Source of the DNA: Sciurus carolinensis
Taxonomy: Eukaryota; Chordata; Mammalia; Rodentia; Sciuridae
DNA length: 64,000 bases
Reading direction: 5' to 3'
NCBI RefSeq assembly: GCF_902686445.1
Contig: NC_062218.1
Location: 130,504,594-130,568,593, forward strand
This document shows, piece after piece, positions 45,801-55,410 of this stretch (position 1 is the stretch's first letter; every line of letters starts with the position of its first letter). The notes beneath the pieces are model-generated. The model worked only from the letters and a program-made list of their open reading frames with translations. It was not told where the DNA came from and made no database searches. Both the position numbers and the translations under genes were made by a program.

Positions 45801-48800
45801 CTGGGCTATGCCACCATCCCACCAATCAGAGCACTACCTCCTCTTAGCCCATAGGGATTGGTCCAGAAACAGCCAATCAGAGCCAAGGACATACAATTGA
45901 AGCAATCTGAGAGGAGTTGGGAGAAAAGTACCCACAGTCTCCAGTAGGAGTTCCTGGGAGGTCAGGGTAAAGCCAGCACCTGTTCCCTGAGCTTCTTTCC
46001 ACCCACAGGGAATGAAGCCAACCCTAGGGAGCAGAGCTGAGAAACAGAGACCTGGTTAAGTGACCTATGGTTATTTCGTTTTTGTTTTTGTTTTTTACAT
46101 AGGCCAATAAATATATTTTCATGCTTAGGTCACTGGGTTGTGGGCACTTACAACAAAAAGAATTCTAACAAATACAGATAACATGAATCTGATGATGACA
46201 ATAACATAACAACAAAGTTGCCTGTTACTAAGCACCAACTATACTGCAAGAACCAGAAGGAAAGAGGTTGGGTCTCCAGTGGATGGAAGACACTTACAAA
46301 CTTGAGCAGGAAGGTGTTCTCCCGGAGGGCCCCAATGCAGCCTGCAAAACCCAGCACAGACATGATGCCTCCAACCACCACGAACAGCCATACTGGGTCA
46401 AGGCCTCCCAGATCTGTCAGCGCTGAGATGTTGGAGAGAACACCCTGTGCAGAGGGAGAAGAAGCGGGTGTGAGGGGCTGGTCTCCCCACCACCTTGCCC
46501 CAAGGTCAGCCCCACACCCTACCCCACCACCTTACCTTCTCACCCCAGGCCCAGAGGCCAATGGCCAGGAACAGGGCTCCCAGTACCTGCAAGAACAATA
46601 GCAAAGAGCTCAGGACCCTCTCTTGTCCTTCCCTAGTACTCAGGGGCCTTCAGGAACCCAGGGGAGAAAGAGGGACTCAGGCTGTGAATGGAATCTAGAG
46701 TCCTTTCCACCTTCCCAAGGACCATCTCAGTAGTGTTTCTTATCCACAGAACATTGTGAAGGATTGAAGCCACCCATAGCCTTAAGAAGGACCTCAGGAA
46801 TCCCTTCCTGGATCTTAAAACTAGAACATATACTCCTGTCCAGAAGCAAAAGCAGCATACTGAGCCTCTGCTCCTATCCCAGGTCCATGCTGGAGCTCCA
46901 TCCCCCTCACCTCCTCTCTGCCCATTCCCAAACCCAGCCCTCCTACAGCCCTATAGCTCTAAGACTGCCATTCAACCTCCTCCATGCCTTCCAGGTTTCA
47001 TTTCACTATCATGGATTTTTTGTTGTTGCTTTTGGCAGTGCTGGGGATTGAACACAGGGCCTTACACATGCTGAACAAGCTCTCTACTACTAAACTAGAC
47101 CCCAGCATCTTAAGATCTGAGCTTTCAAAGCTCACAACAAGTGAGCCCTGAATGATGAGGAATCTCAGTGCAGAACAGGATCCTGCTAAGAGGACCTAGC
47201 CTAGCCCTAAAGAACATCTCACCACAGCTCTGCCTGGGCCTCCTAAATACCAGCTATGGATTATTCACCTAGACAGCCCCTGGGTGCCCCTGTTATCACC
47301 CTCAGTTTTCCCACCTCCTGCCTCAATTCCTTGCTGGGAAGTGCTCTGAAAGTTAAGGTCAACCACTCAGTCATGCCTGATCCTGGTTAGGTCCCTAGAC
47401 ATCCAGATTCAGGAGACTCCACCAGAGAGTGCAGAGACAGTCACTGTCAAAGGCACCCCTGACCATCCTTCCTTCTCTGACCCCAGTTTCCACCCACCAC
47501 TATACTGACTCTGGAAACATCTTTCCTTCCCTCCTCCACATTGGGTCCAATGATATGCAAGCAAATATTACCTCTTCTGCCTCACCCCACTTTACCAGCC
47601 CCCAGTTTTTGGACTGGGGACCAGCCAACACTATCTCTTTCCTAAATCCCTCCTTGGTTAACTCAACACCCTTCCTCCACTGCTTCTTCTCAGACTCCTT
47701 CCCAGGACTCTCTGCCTCCCCTTACCCCATGCTTATGGCCACACCTCCTTGGATTCCAACCTTAGCCTTCCACCCTTCTTCCTCCTCACACCCATTTTCC
47801 ACCCTTTCATGACACTGGCATGTCCCAGATCTCCACACAAATTTCTCCCAGGTTTCAGACCCCAATGTTCACCTTCCTGCTGCAAACACCTCAGTGTCCA
47901 GGCACTGTTCCAAGTGCTGGGAATACATTGGTCAATGGAACAGACAAGCTCTCAGCCCTCATGAAGCTCACACCATGCAGGGGAAAGAGACAGTGAGCAA
48001 ACAAACAAGGACATGTCAAGTACCTTTCAAGAAAATGAGACTAGGGGAGGCAAACTGGCTATCGACTGTATTCTAGAACAGTGAGAAACCATGAGAAGAT
48101 TCCAACCAAGCAGGGCAACACCAGGGTCTGCTTGTCATCAAAAAATTAAAATCATTAAATAAATCAATAAAGGCTGGGATGTAGCTCAGTGGTAAAGTAC
48201 TTGTCTTGCAAGCACAAAGCCTTAGGCTCCATCCCCAGAGCCAAAAAAGAAAAAAGTCCCTGGGCCTGTTTCATAGGCACCTCCCTTGAACCACCTTGAC
48301 CCAAACCTGAAACCCATCCCCTCCCCAAGTGGCCCAGTCCTGTCAATTCAGCCTTGGGCCTCTTCCTGGAGCTTTCTTCACCTTTCCCAATGCCACTGCC
48401 CCTCTCCACTATGCCAGCTATGTAGCTAGGTCCCAGTGTACCTCTCTGTTCTCCCTACCTCCAGATCTTGCCCCTCACCTACACTCCCCCTCAAAGCCAG
48501 ACATCTGCTCCAGTATGGAAGTCAGGTCAGACTGTTACTCCCACCATGAAGCCCTTACTGCTCTACGCTGCCCTAATACAAAATCCAAATGCTCAACCTA
48601 CCCTCATTCCCCTGCCCAGGCCCCAGGAGCAAAGCTGGGTCTCTTGTACCTGCTCCCTAGTGACACTGGTTACTTCTTGTTCACCACTCTTCCTCACCTG
48701 CACCTACTACTCCTCAGCTGTCACCTTGGCTGTGTGATCACAGATAAATGACTTAACCTTTCTATCTACACCTATTCCATCAGGTACCCCATCTGTAAAA

Positions 48801-49956
48801 TAGACAACAATAAGGTAGTTGAGAGAATACAACTCATTAGAACTCATTTAACTTAGGGGGCAAACTTCGAATCACCCACTCCTAGGCTGGACAACTGAGA
48901 CTCAGAAAGGAGAAGCAACCTGCCCAAGGTCTTGCAGCTAAGCCTTCTACACCCAGGCCTCCTGATCCTGACCCTCCCTGCACACTGCCCACACCATCCA
49001 GAGCTGAGCACCACTGAGGTCTAAGGACATCCACCAGAGGGGCAAGCTTCAACATCACGTGTGTGAAAGACCGTGCCACTGAAGTGGCACAAGTGAAAAG
49101 GCCTGGCATTCTGACCTAAGGCCTGGCGAACAGAGACTGCAGAGGCGGCAGCTTTGGAGATGGGATGGGGGAGGGAGAAAGGAAAGATGACTCGGCAGGG
49201 CCAGGGGCACAGATACCACTCTGGGAGAGGCACATGCAGCTCCCTTCTGTGAGTAGGAGCAATCCGGTTTGGAAGCCTCGGTTCGTCAGCTATGGAATGT
49301 CGCATTCCGTTCCCCAGGTCCAGCACCCAGCTCTAGGGGGAGATCCCTCTCCCTGCCGCTGAGGACTCGGCTATTGCCCCTCTCTGACCGCCTGCCTCCT
49401 AGTACCGGCTGGGTAAGGGAGAGGGCTGTGACCCACCCCACTTTGCAGGAGCCTAGGGCGAGGGATCAATCCTGGGTGCTGGAGGAACGAGGAGGTCAGA
49501 ACAAGCCGGACTCTCCCCTCTGACTAAACCCGGCTGGGATTCTTCTCCTCACAAGGGGGTGGGGCAAGAGAGGGGCCGACCCACTATAGCCCCTGGGGTC
49601 TTGAATCAAACACTTCCTCCGCCGCTGGGCCTCGAGGATACAACCCGCAGACTCCCCAGCACGGTCTAGTGGGTCCCGCCCCCAAGCAATCCAGGCCTCT
49701 CTGGGGCTCCCTCGGGTGGTCCCAGGACTAGGAGCGGGGGTGGAAGGAAGGAGTCGGGGGACTGTCCCGAGCCACAAGCTCTTGGAGCAGGAAGTGGCCT
49801 CCCTCGGTAGGGGACTGGACCTCCTTCCACCAACCCCAGCACAGGGCCCGAAGCCGACCCCGTGCTCACCCAAAAGACAATGTTGAAGCCAAACAGGAAG
49901 TATTTCCCGCAGCAGCCGACCTCGGGTTCCTGGAAGTGCTGGTGCTTGCCAGGCAT
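39982..49956 (-). CDS. TSPAN17: TSPAN17, tetraspanin-17 (TspanC8), complete in eight coding exons
   Basis: Eight exons (49956-49870, 46586-46536, 46444-46298, 44813-44643, 41747-41622, 40835-40788, 40241-40125, 40047-39982) join in one frame with GT-AG borders and give 270 residues, the usual length of TSPAN17. Four membrane segments lie near residues 19-41, 64-86, 95-118 and 235-257. The large extracellular loop (about 119-232) has the CCG motif (155-157) and eight cysteines (155, 156, 172, 182, 188, 189, 202, 223), which defines the TspanC8 subgroup. NXS/T glycosylation sites occur at N51 and N171. From family knowledge, TspanC8 members bind ADAM10 and control its exit from the ER and its substrate choice at the plasma membrane. 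The start ATG lies in a CpG island and the N-terminus matches the known protein. No frameshift or stop was seen. The next gene upstream on the chromosome, EIF4E1B, is on the same strand about 1.2 kb away. Confidence 0.97.
40125..40241 (-). CDS. TSPAN17: TSPAN17 coding exon 7 (residues 211-249)
   Basis: A 117-base exon with a TTTAG acceptor and a GTACTG donor. It encodes the end of the large loop, including [13 protein letters not shown] with cysteine 223, and most of membrane segment 4. Residue 216 is S in GSIHTKG, where I recall F in the human protein. Confidence 0.96.
40788..40835 (-). CDS. TSPAN17: TSPAN17 coding exon 6 (residues 195-210)
   Basis: A 48-base exon encoding [16 protein letters not shown], with a CTCAG acceptor and a GTGAGA donor. 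It supplies loop cysteine 202. Confidence 0.95.
41622..41747 (-). CDS. TSPAN17: TSPAN17 coding exon 5 (residues 153-194)
   Basis: A 126-base exon that opens with [12 protein letters not shown], the tetraspanin CCG signature. It also carries the NCT glycosylation site (N171) and six of the eight loop cysteines. The acceptor is CACAG and the donor GTGAGT. Confidence 0.97.
42721..42822. repeat. Compound (CTTT)n-(CT)n-(CA)n microsatellite in TSPAN17 intron 4
   Basis: About four CTTT units, then about 20 CT units, then about 20 CA units. Likely highly polymorphic. Confidence 0.95.
42880..42970 (+). repeat. L2/MIR-type tail in TSPAN17 intron 4
   Basis: 'cactgaatccccagcacctg' and 'gcctggcacatggtgc' to 'gctgaatgaacaaatg' follow the common ancient SINE/LINE tail. 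Confidence 0.5.
43352..43550 (+). repeat. Squirrel B1-ID dimeric SINE
   Basis: 'gccaggtgtggtggcatgc' to 'gttcaatccctggtagc'; the flanks 'ataaaattatagtg' and 'gcaaaattataatgg' suggest a target duplication. Confidence 0.9.
43828..43962 (+). repeat. B1-like monomer SINE
   Basis: 'gatgggtgtggtggcatac' to 'agacatcatctcaaataaat' with an (AATA)n tail; no ID part. Confidence 0.85.
44643..44813 (-). CDS. TSPAN17: TSPAN17 coding exon 4 (residues 96-152)
   Basis: A 171-base exon with a TCCAG acceptor and a GTGAGT donor. It encodes membrane segment 3 ([20 protein letters not shown]) and the first helices of the large extracellular loop, ending FAQEY just before the CCG motif. Confidence 0.97.
44985..45505 (-). 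pseudogene. RPL21 processed pseudogene in TSPAN17 intron 3
   Basis: On the minus strand an ATG at 45477 is preceded by a leader resembling the RPL21 5' UTR. A frame beginning MTNPKGK follows, then [11 protein letters not shown] and, further on, recognisable pieces of the ribosomal protein L21 body and its lysine-rich KKKK segment. The copy has no introns, several frameshifts and internal stops, and a degraded end near the position of the normal stop. RPL21 is one of the most frequent sources of retrocopies in mammals. It lies between TSPAN17 exons 3 and 4, in the same orientation as the host gene. It should be non-functional as protein. No clear poly(A) tail remains, so it is old. Confidence 0.85.
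45522..45615 (-). repeat. ID SINE in TSPAN17 intron 3
   Basis: A (TTTTG)n tail, then 'ggtgccagtgatagaatcc' and 'actctgccactgagctcc'. It lies immediately upstream of the RPL21 retrocopy. Confidence 0.8.
46298..46444 (-). CDS. TSPAN17: TSPAN17 coding exon 3 (residues 47-95)
   Basis: A 147-base exon with a CACAG acceptor and a GTAAGT donor. It encodes the small loop with the NIS glycosylation site at N51, then membrane segment 2 and the intracellular stretch ending in [10 protein letters not shown]. Phase 0 at both ends. Confidence 0.96.
46536..46586 (-). CDS. TSPAN17: TSPAN17 coding exon 2 (residues 30-46)
   Basis: This 51-base exon lies between a TTGCAG acceptor and a GTAAGG donor and encodes [17 protein letters not shown], the rest of membrane segment 1 and the start of the small extracellular loop. 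Confidence 0.95.
47013..47107 (-). repeat. ID SINE in TSPAN17 intron 1
   Basis: 'ggcagtgctggggattgaac', 'agggccttacacatgc' and 'ctagaccccagc', antisense. Confidence 0.82.
48172..48257 (+). repeat. ID SINE in TSPAN17 intron 1
   Basis: 'ggctgggatgtagctcagtg' to 'tccatccccagagcc' and an A-tail. The tRNA-like A and B boxes are visible. Confidence 0.87.
48785..48955 (-). repeat. MIR SINE remnant in TSPAN17 intron 1
   Basis: 'gactcagaaaggagaagc' and 'aacctgcccaaggtcttgc' are the MIR core; 'ccccatctgtaaaatag' precedes. Confidence 0.5.
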
Positions 49957-50340
49957 GGTGAGTGGCCACCCTCCGGCCCGGGATCCGGAGCCGGGGAGTG
50001 GGCCCAGCCCTCAGCGGGCCGCCCTGGGCTGGAGCCGCCGCGGGCCTAGCCCGGCGGCTGCGGCTTCATGGCTGCGGCCACACAGAGCGCCGGCCCGCCC
50101 CGCAGGGACCGCCCCCGGCGCCCAGGCCGCCCAGCCTGGAGAGCGGATCCGTCCCCTTGGAGCCCCGCCCCCGTCCCACGCCCCGCCCACCACCCGACTC
50201 TGTCCCCTAGGAGCCCCGCCTCTGAGTCGGCTCTACCCACAGCCAGACTCTGCCGCCTCGGAGCCCCTGCCTCTTGTCCTGGCTCTGTGGAAGCCGGCCT
50301 CTGATTCCTCTCAAACCGCCCCAGCAAGCTCCTGGTGTCA
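49860..50340 (-). promoter_or_regulatory. TSPAN17: CpG-island promoter and 5' UTR of TSPAN17
   Basis: This stretch is dense in CpG and contains several GC boxes (CCCCGCCC types around 50095-50215). It overlaps the TSPAN17 start codon and has no obvious TATA box, which fits a broadly expressed gene with dispersed starts. The transcription start is probably near 50050-50150 but cannot be fixed from sequence. Apparent long plus-strand frames across it follow from the GC content. Confidence 0.7.
49870..49956 (-). CDS. TSPAN17: TSPAN17 coding exon 1 (residues 1-29)
   Basis: The exon begins with the ATG of [20 protein letters not shown] and ends TTTTGG before a GTGAGC donor, in phase 0. It carries the cytoplasmic N-terminus, with juxtamembrane cysteines that are likely palmitoylation sites, and the start of membrane segment 1. 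Confidence 0.97.
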
Positions 50341-50932
50341 TTTAGACATGCAGGAGACGCCTACTGATGGCGCCAGTGACCACGACGTGAAGAACTCCAG
50401 ATCCCTCAGCCCCTGTAAGGCTCAGTACCAGTGGCACCCCAGTCCCACCCTAGCGGTCTAGATTAACTGGGACTCGGGTGAGCGGATGGCAATGGTTAAC
50501 ACACCTGTCACAGGTCTAAATACAGAGAGCGCATGGCATTCAACAGAGATTCAGCTCTACTGATTCTGGCTCAGACTCAGGCCAAACGAGGACCTGAATC
50601 TTGAGAGTACCAGCCTGTTGCTCCCTGTCCCTTCAGTTTTGCTGGGAGTCTATCCCCCATCCCTTGGTGGTTGAGGTCCCCTAGTTTTACCCCTCTCCCT
50701 CGTATCAGTTTAGACCCTGGTGGGACTCCTTGGTACCAAAGAAACTCACATGAGCTCCTTCCAGGCAGAACAGGGGTTTGGGGGAGCCTAGATCTTAAAA
50801 ATTTGGAGCCCTCCTTAAAAAATAATAATAATAATTCCAAGTTTGTTCAGAAGTATTTATTTAGAACAATTTCCTCAAGGGACCTTAAACTTCATCATCC
50901 TCAAGTGAATCCACCTCTAACAAAACTGTGAA

Positions 50933-51075
50933 CCCAGGCATGGTGGTAATCACCAATAGTCCCAGCTGCTGGGGAGACTGAGGTGGGAGGATCGTTTTAA
51001 CTCAGGAATTTGAGGCTAAGCTACACAACATAGCAAGGTCCCATCGCAAAAAAAGAAGAAGAAAGGAAAGAAAAA
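50933..51075 (+). repeat. B1-like monomer SINE between TSPAN17 and EIF4E1B
   Basis: 'aggcatggtggtaatcacc' to 'catcgcaaaaaaagaag'; probably inside the EIF4E1B 3' UTR in antisense. Confidence 0.82.
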
Positions 51076-51220
51076 ATGTTCATATGCACTCCAGATAGGT
51101 CATCTGCCCCCTAGCCTGCCCAGGATCAATGGTGTAGTCCAGCACCACCCTGCACACACCACAGCAATGAGGCTCATGGGGTGGTGGCCCCAACAGACTG
51201 AGAATGGTGTCAAGACCCCT

Positions 51221-51335
51221 TCACACCATAAACTTGTTCTTAGCTAGGGAATTGCTCTTGGTGGCTGCATCTGCATGGGCCTGGTAACCAATGACAGTCT
51301 TCATGGAGAGGCCCAGGCGCTCTTTGTATACATGC
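51221..51335 (-). CDS. EIF4E1B: EIF4E1B last coding exon
   Basis: After an ACCCAG acceptor the exon completes the glycine codon and encodes HVYKERLGLSMKTVIGYQAH to KNKFMV and a TGA stop. A probable short 3' UTR follows, with AATAAA on the minus strand at 50861-50856 and a B1 insertion between stop and signal. Confidence 0.95.
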
Positions 51336-54122
51336 CTGGGTAGGGGGACACAGAGGAAAGGAGACATGAGAAGTCAGAAGATTCCCACTCCTTTTATACA
51401 GGTGGGTAAGAAAGAAGGGTGAGAGGGTACTTCAAGTTCCAGAGGTCTCCCTTGCAAGCCAAGCCCCCCACCCCCATGTTGTCCCTGGACTCAGCCCTCA
51501 CCCAATGTGCAGGACACTGGCCTGGTTCTCGGCCTCCCTCGTCCACACAGCAATCTTGTCACCCTTCGTGCGAATGTTGATGACAGCCCCACACACCTCT
51601 GTACTGTGTTCCTCAAAGCTCTCCCCAATCAGACACAGCAACTGGGCCCAAAGAAGGGATGGTGAGCCCTCCAGCTGGGCATAGGGACAGCCCCCACCAC
51701 CCTTGAGACCACTGCCTCCTGGAGATCCACTCTAGCCTTTACTCTACCCCTGGACCTCCCCCCACCCCAGCTCCACCACTCACTGTCTCCAGCCACAGAC
51801 GATCCAACTCAATGTGGCGCTGCTGCTTGGGGAGACTGACCAGCCAGCGGCCACCCCGCTTATTCTTGCTGTCTTCCCACATGGGCTTGATGCCATCCTG
51901 CAAGGTCAAAGGTAGATCAACCGCCTCCCTTCCTTCAAAGGGACTCAGCTGCCTCTGCATGCGGCCTAATCTGTCCTCTGCTCAGCACTTAAATAGGCCA
52001 ACTTTTCTCTTACTTCTATGCTACACAACCAGGTGCCACCAGGTGCCACTCAGCCCACCAGAGAGACCCCTTTTGGAGCCCCACAGGCCCCTGACCCTCA
52101 CTATTTATCGCCATTCATAGCCTTGTCTATGTGTGCATTAATCTTTACTGAATCAGATTCCTTAAGACAAAAGTGCAAATGGGAGTGCTGCAGGAAGCCT
52201 CTGGGGCAGACATTTCTGTGGGCAATGGTAGACATCCCAGATTTAACTGCACAGTCCCCAGACCTCACTGGGCAGAAGTCACTGGGGAAATCTTTAAACA
52301 CCTACATTGGCACCTCCAGGGGTAAAGCAGGACAGTGATGAGGAGAGTGTCCAGAAGCCGTGTAAGAAACCTGGACTCTTTCCTCTCCCCCACCCTCCCA
52401 GACTCAGGTGTTCTCCAAGGTGCAGCTCAGGCCTGACATGCTTTTTCTGGGCTTCTGTAGAGCACTCCCTCCAATCAGAAATCACACCTCTGCCCTGAAA
52501 AGACTCTTTATGGTTCCCCCCACCCCAATACCTCTTCTGGGAGGGAGGATGGTGGCAGAAGCTGGGAAGAATCTTCCCATTGTCCTTTTGAGGGGAGAGG
52601 GGCACGAGAACAGAACTTACCTTGAACAGGGCATAGTCACAGCCAGAAGAGAGCTTACTAGCCAGCTTGATATGACTGTACATCCTGGAGAAAGCCCCCA
52701 CCCCATGCTTAAAGTCAAGTTTGTTGGGCTATGTTCCAACTGATCCCCAACCCTCCCAGCTTCTTGTGGGATCCACTGATTCCCACCACCTTTGGGCCTC
52801 CCTACTTTTGCTCACCCTGTTCCTGCTGCCTGGAATTCCCTCAAAACCCACCTTCTCCTTGCAGCTTCCCTAACCATCCAAGGCCAATGAAGCCTGCACC
52901 TGGGAAGACCCCCTAGGATTTATACCACACTTCTCAAATCTCCTCACTTGATCACCCACAGACACTCTGAGGCAACCTAATTCTCACTGTGTGGCTGAGA
53001 CACAGTGCCCAGAGTCACAAAGCCATGAAATGGCAGCGTGGGGTGCTCCAGGCTTCTTCCACTTCCCAAACTCTCTCCTTAAGTCTTCAAAAGCTTCAGG
53101 GGGGTGGCTGTGGCCCAACCTCAATGCCTCTGGGACAGGAAACCCCTCCCCCATCCCTCACCAAATGCTGAAAGGCCCTGGAGAGGGTAGCACGACTGCA
53201 TAGCAAGCAACCTCCAGTTCAGAACCCCCTGATCTGGCCCCCTTGAGAGACAGACACTCACGCCCAGAAGTCCTCCACGGTGTCAACCTTGGTGACCAGA
53301 TGCAGATTGTCTTGCCAAGCCTGGTTACGGTCATTCTTGAAAAACCACAGAACCCACCTGATAGGGGAGAGGAAGCAGAGACACCCACTCCCATGTCCAC
53401 CCCCAGCAGCACCTGAGCTAGCAGGGAGGTCCCTCCCCTTTAAGGACAAAACAAGATTTGGGGGCACAAACCCCCTTCGCACACATACCACTCAAGGTGA
53501 CTGACGTTAGTTATCCTGAAAAATTGAGGAAGGAGCAAAGTTTTAAACCCAGAATCTCAGCTGGGTAAAGCTGGAAGAGTCCACAGGGCCAGACACTTCA
53601 CAGATATGGAACTGAGACCCAGAGCAGAAAGGGTAGTCCAAGGCCACACAACCAGGGAGCACAGAGGCCGGCCCAGCCACAGGGGTCTGGTCCAGTTCTT
53701 CATTCTCCTCCCTACCTGTTCTTCAGGGGGTGCAACTCTAGTTTGACCTCCTCGGGCCCCTTGTCCTGAGCTTTCGCCCTCAGAGACAGCAAAGTTCCAG
53801 TCTCAGGAAAGTTTGGAGCCTCTTCTCCAAAGGATGCTGCCACAGACGCCTCCTGCTCTTGCTCCCACATGCACACTGGCACTGGTTCTGCCTCCTTCTC
53901 CTCCTCCTCTTTCTTCTTCTCCCAGGTTTGAAGTCTACCCTCAACTTCACTTGCCTGACCAGAGAAAAGAGTCAGGGTCGACTGTGAGTCCTGACTCTGG
54001 TTGTACCGGACTCCTACATCCATCACACCAGCTGGGCCTTTGCTCCAGAAGGGGCAGACCAGTGGACTTACAGGGCTGGAGGTAGCCATGCTAAGGCTCA
54101 AGCTCCACGGGGCACCCAGCAT
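51221..54122 (-). CDS. EIF4E1B: EIF4E1B, oocyte-type eIF4E cap-binding paralogue
   Basis: Exons at 54122-53716, 53357-53262, 52684-52621, 51897-51784, 51641-51502 and 51335-51221 join in one frame with GT-AG borders and a TGA stop; from the first ATG this gives 311 residues. The core shows HPLKNRWVLWFFKND, cap-stacking tryptophans in QAWQDNL and PMWEDS, the eIF4G/4E-BP-binding VEDFW, and phosphate-contacting basic residues in NIRTKGDK. From family knowledge, eIF4E1B is a germline and early-embryo form that binds 4E-T and represses stored maternal mRNAs. The acidic N-terminal region is longer than in the 242-residue human protein as I recall it. The start is uncertain: ATGs at 54122 and 54089 (better context, A at -3 and G at +4) or upstream splicing to 53954 are all possible. 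A candidate 27-base microexon lies at 53489-53515. Confidence 0.92.
51502..51641 (-). CDS. EIF4E1B: EIF4E1B core exon with phosphate-binding residues
   Basis: A 140-base exon encoding LLCLIGESFEEHSTEVCGAV to SVLHI plus GG of a split glycine codon. NIRTKGDKIAVW carries the arginine and lysines that contact the cap phosphates. The acceptor is GCCCAG and the donor GTGAGG. Confidence 0.95.
51784..51897 (-). CDS. EIF4E1B: EIF4E1B core exon with second cap-binding tryptophan
   Basis: A 114-base exon, phase 0 at both ends. It encodes DGIKPMWEDSKNKRGGRW to RLWLET. The MWED segment holds the second cap-stacking tryptophan and the glutamate that recognises the guanine ring. Confidence 0.95.
52621..52684 (-). 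CDS. EIF4E1B: EIF4E1B core exon (MYSHIKLASKLSSGCDYALF)
   Basis: A 64-base exon with a CTCCAG acceptor and a GTAAGT donor. It completes the split alanine codon and encodes A-MYSHIKLASKL to ALFK. The family usually has L or V where this copy has M. Confidence 0.93.
52755..52985 (+). repeat. L2-like fragment in an EIF4E1B intron
   Basis: 'ctgttcctgctgcctggaat' and 'cctaaccatccaaggc' resemble the L2 3' region. Diverged. Confidence 0.4.
53262..53357 (-). CDS. EIF4E1B: EIF4E1B core exon with first cap-binding tryptophan
   Basis: A 96-base exon with a TATCAG acceptor and a GTGAGT donor. It encodes WVLWFFKNDRNQAWQDNLHL and onward to VEDFW. It carries the W of AWQDN that stacks on the cap and the W of DFW used for eIF4G/4E-BP binding. 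Confidence 0.95.
53489..53515 (-). CDS. EIF4E1B: Candidate 27-base in-frame microexon of EIF4E1B
   Basis: In the intron between the N-terminal exon and the WVLWFF exon, a pyrimidine-rich acceptor (CAATTTTTCAG) is followed by 27 bases and a GTATGT donor. Both neighbouring junctions split a codon after two bases, and 27 bases keep that phase. Inclusion would add nine residues (ITNVSHLEW) between R of HPLKNR and WVLWFF with no stop. I know of no such insertion in the family, so it may be a cassette exon or chance. Confidence 0.35.
53716..54122 (-). CDS. EIF4E1B: EIF4E1B N-terminal coding exon, start uncertain
   Basis: The open frame runs from an ATG at 54122 to ELHPLKN plus AG before a GTAGGG donor. 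The part from EVEGRLQTWEKKKEEEE onward resembles the acidic N-terminus of human EIF4E1B. A good splice acceptor (pyrimidine tract, then TGGTCAG) ends at 53955, so the exon may really begin at 53954; the residues upstream (MLGAPWSL, MATSSPVSP) would then be non-coding or used only from a local promoter. Confidence 0.75.
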
Positions 54123-54230
54123 GTAAGGGTCCCCAGATGCTGGCTTTTAACCTATCAGCCCCACCCCCACCCTCCTGGGGCAGGGGAGGGGGAGGAGCCA
54201 GCATGCAGGGAGGTGGGAAGTTTATCAGAA
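54080..54230 (-). promoter_or_regulatory. EIF4E1B: Possible TATA-like proximal promoter of EIF4E1B
   Basis: Upstream of the ATG at 54122 the minus strand has a GC-rich stretch with GGGGTGGGG and similar boxes, then GGTTAAAAGCC about 25 bases before the ATG. This arrangement would suit a TATA-type start immediately upstream of the coding exon. It competes with the model that uses upstream non-coding exons. Confidence 0.3.
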
Positions 54231-54568
54231 TCCTTCCATCAACAAGCATTTAGTTAGTGAGCACTTCAGCATGCAGGCTGGTTTGGGACACACCTGTGAC
54301 CAGGTTGACCCAGACTCTAGCAGTGGGGGCTGAAAAATGAAGGTAAGGGTCAATATTTGGAATCTACCCTTAGAGAAACTGGGGTCTGCATTCCACTGAG
54401 GGGGGCCCCTGAATTTAAAGCAGTCTGCCCCACAAATGACAGAAGCAGCAACACTGACAAAACCATGGGGTTCTCCTGGAACCATTCACACCTTCAATTC
54501 AGCCACCTAATGTCATTCAAGGCATTGGACAACAAGGCATGCTATCTGGTCTCTGAAAGCACCTGAGT

Positions 54569-54595
54569 TTTTTTTTTTTTTTTTTTTTTTTTTGT
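54569..54595. repeat. Poly(T) tract
   Basis: A run of T followed by 'gtaataattgtctaatg', without a recognisable SINE body. Confidence 0.85.
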
Positions 54596-54799
54596 AATAA
54601 TTGTCTAATGTTTACAAACAGGGAGATTTTATGTTAAAATCCACACCTTTGCTTTCTCTTGTAAATTTGGGAAGGTCTGGCATCACTGGGCCCTCTGTCT
54701 TGAAGGTCCACTATCCACTATGAGGCTGCCCTGTGGAAGGGCGCAGGAGGTTCCATGGAGTCCTGCATTGCCTCCTGCTCTGAGTGCTGTCCACCTGGG

Positions 54800-54965
54800 C
54801 ACTGAGGGTGAGGCTCAGTGCCAGTCACATATCTGGGGTCAACTCCTGCCCTGACCTTGGCCAAGTTACTGAACCTCATTGAGCCACAGTTTCCCATCTG
54901 TAGAATGGGAATATTAATACACAATTCAGAAGCCTGTGAGTATTAGTGACATAATCATATGAGGC
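54800..54965 (-). repeat. MIR SINE remnant
   Basis: 'gaccttggccaagttactg', 'gagccacagtttcccatctg' and 'agaatgggaatattaatac' match the MIR core in antisense. Confidence 0.6.
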
Positions 54966-55319
54966 CCATAGAACGAGGCCTGGTTCTGTGCTCAATAGAA
55001 GTCAGCTGAGGGCTACCCCAGGTCAGGAAGGCATGAGGAAGGGGAAGGAAAGTGGGGGACACTCTGGCTCTGGACATCCCTTCCTGGCTTTCTAAACAAC
55101 ACCTTTCCGGCAGGGACCAAAGCCTCCCCAAGCTCTTAAATGTTTCTCATCTTTCCACTGACCACTTGTGGGGCCCCAGAACCATGAAAGTTTCCCCTCT
55201 CCCACAGTACATGACCAGCTGGAGACTCACAGTCAATGGTTATTCAATCTGCATCCTTAACCTTTCCCTGAGGCGGACCAGGCACCCAGGGAGGTGCCAG
55301 GATGCAGTGAGCAGAAAGT

Positions 55320-55410
55320 GAGTGCTGGGGGTAGAGCTGAGTGGTGGGGTGCTCTCCTAGCATGCACCAGTCCCTGCTGGATTTCATCCCCAGCACGGGG
55401 GGGCGGTTGG
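55320..55410 (+). repeat. ID SINE
   Basis: 'gtgctgggggtagagctgag' to 'ttcatccccagcacgg', diverged. Confidence 0.75.

Noticed and set aside
48172..48257. tRNA-like A and B boxes
   Set aside because: These belong to ID SINEs derived from a tRNA; the cloverleaf is eroded and an A-tail follows, so no tRNA gene is called here or at the other ID copies.
49862..50461. A 199-codon plus-strand frame over the TSPAN17 start
   Set aside because: It is the antisense of exon 1 and the CpG island; high GC removes stops by chance, and no protein family is recognisable.
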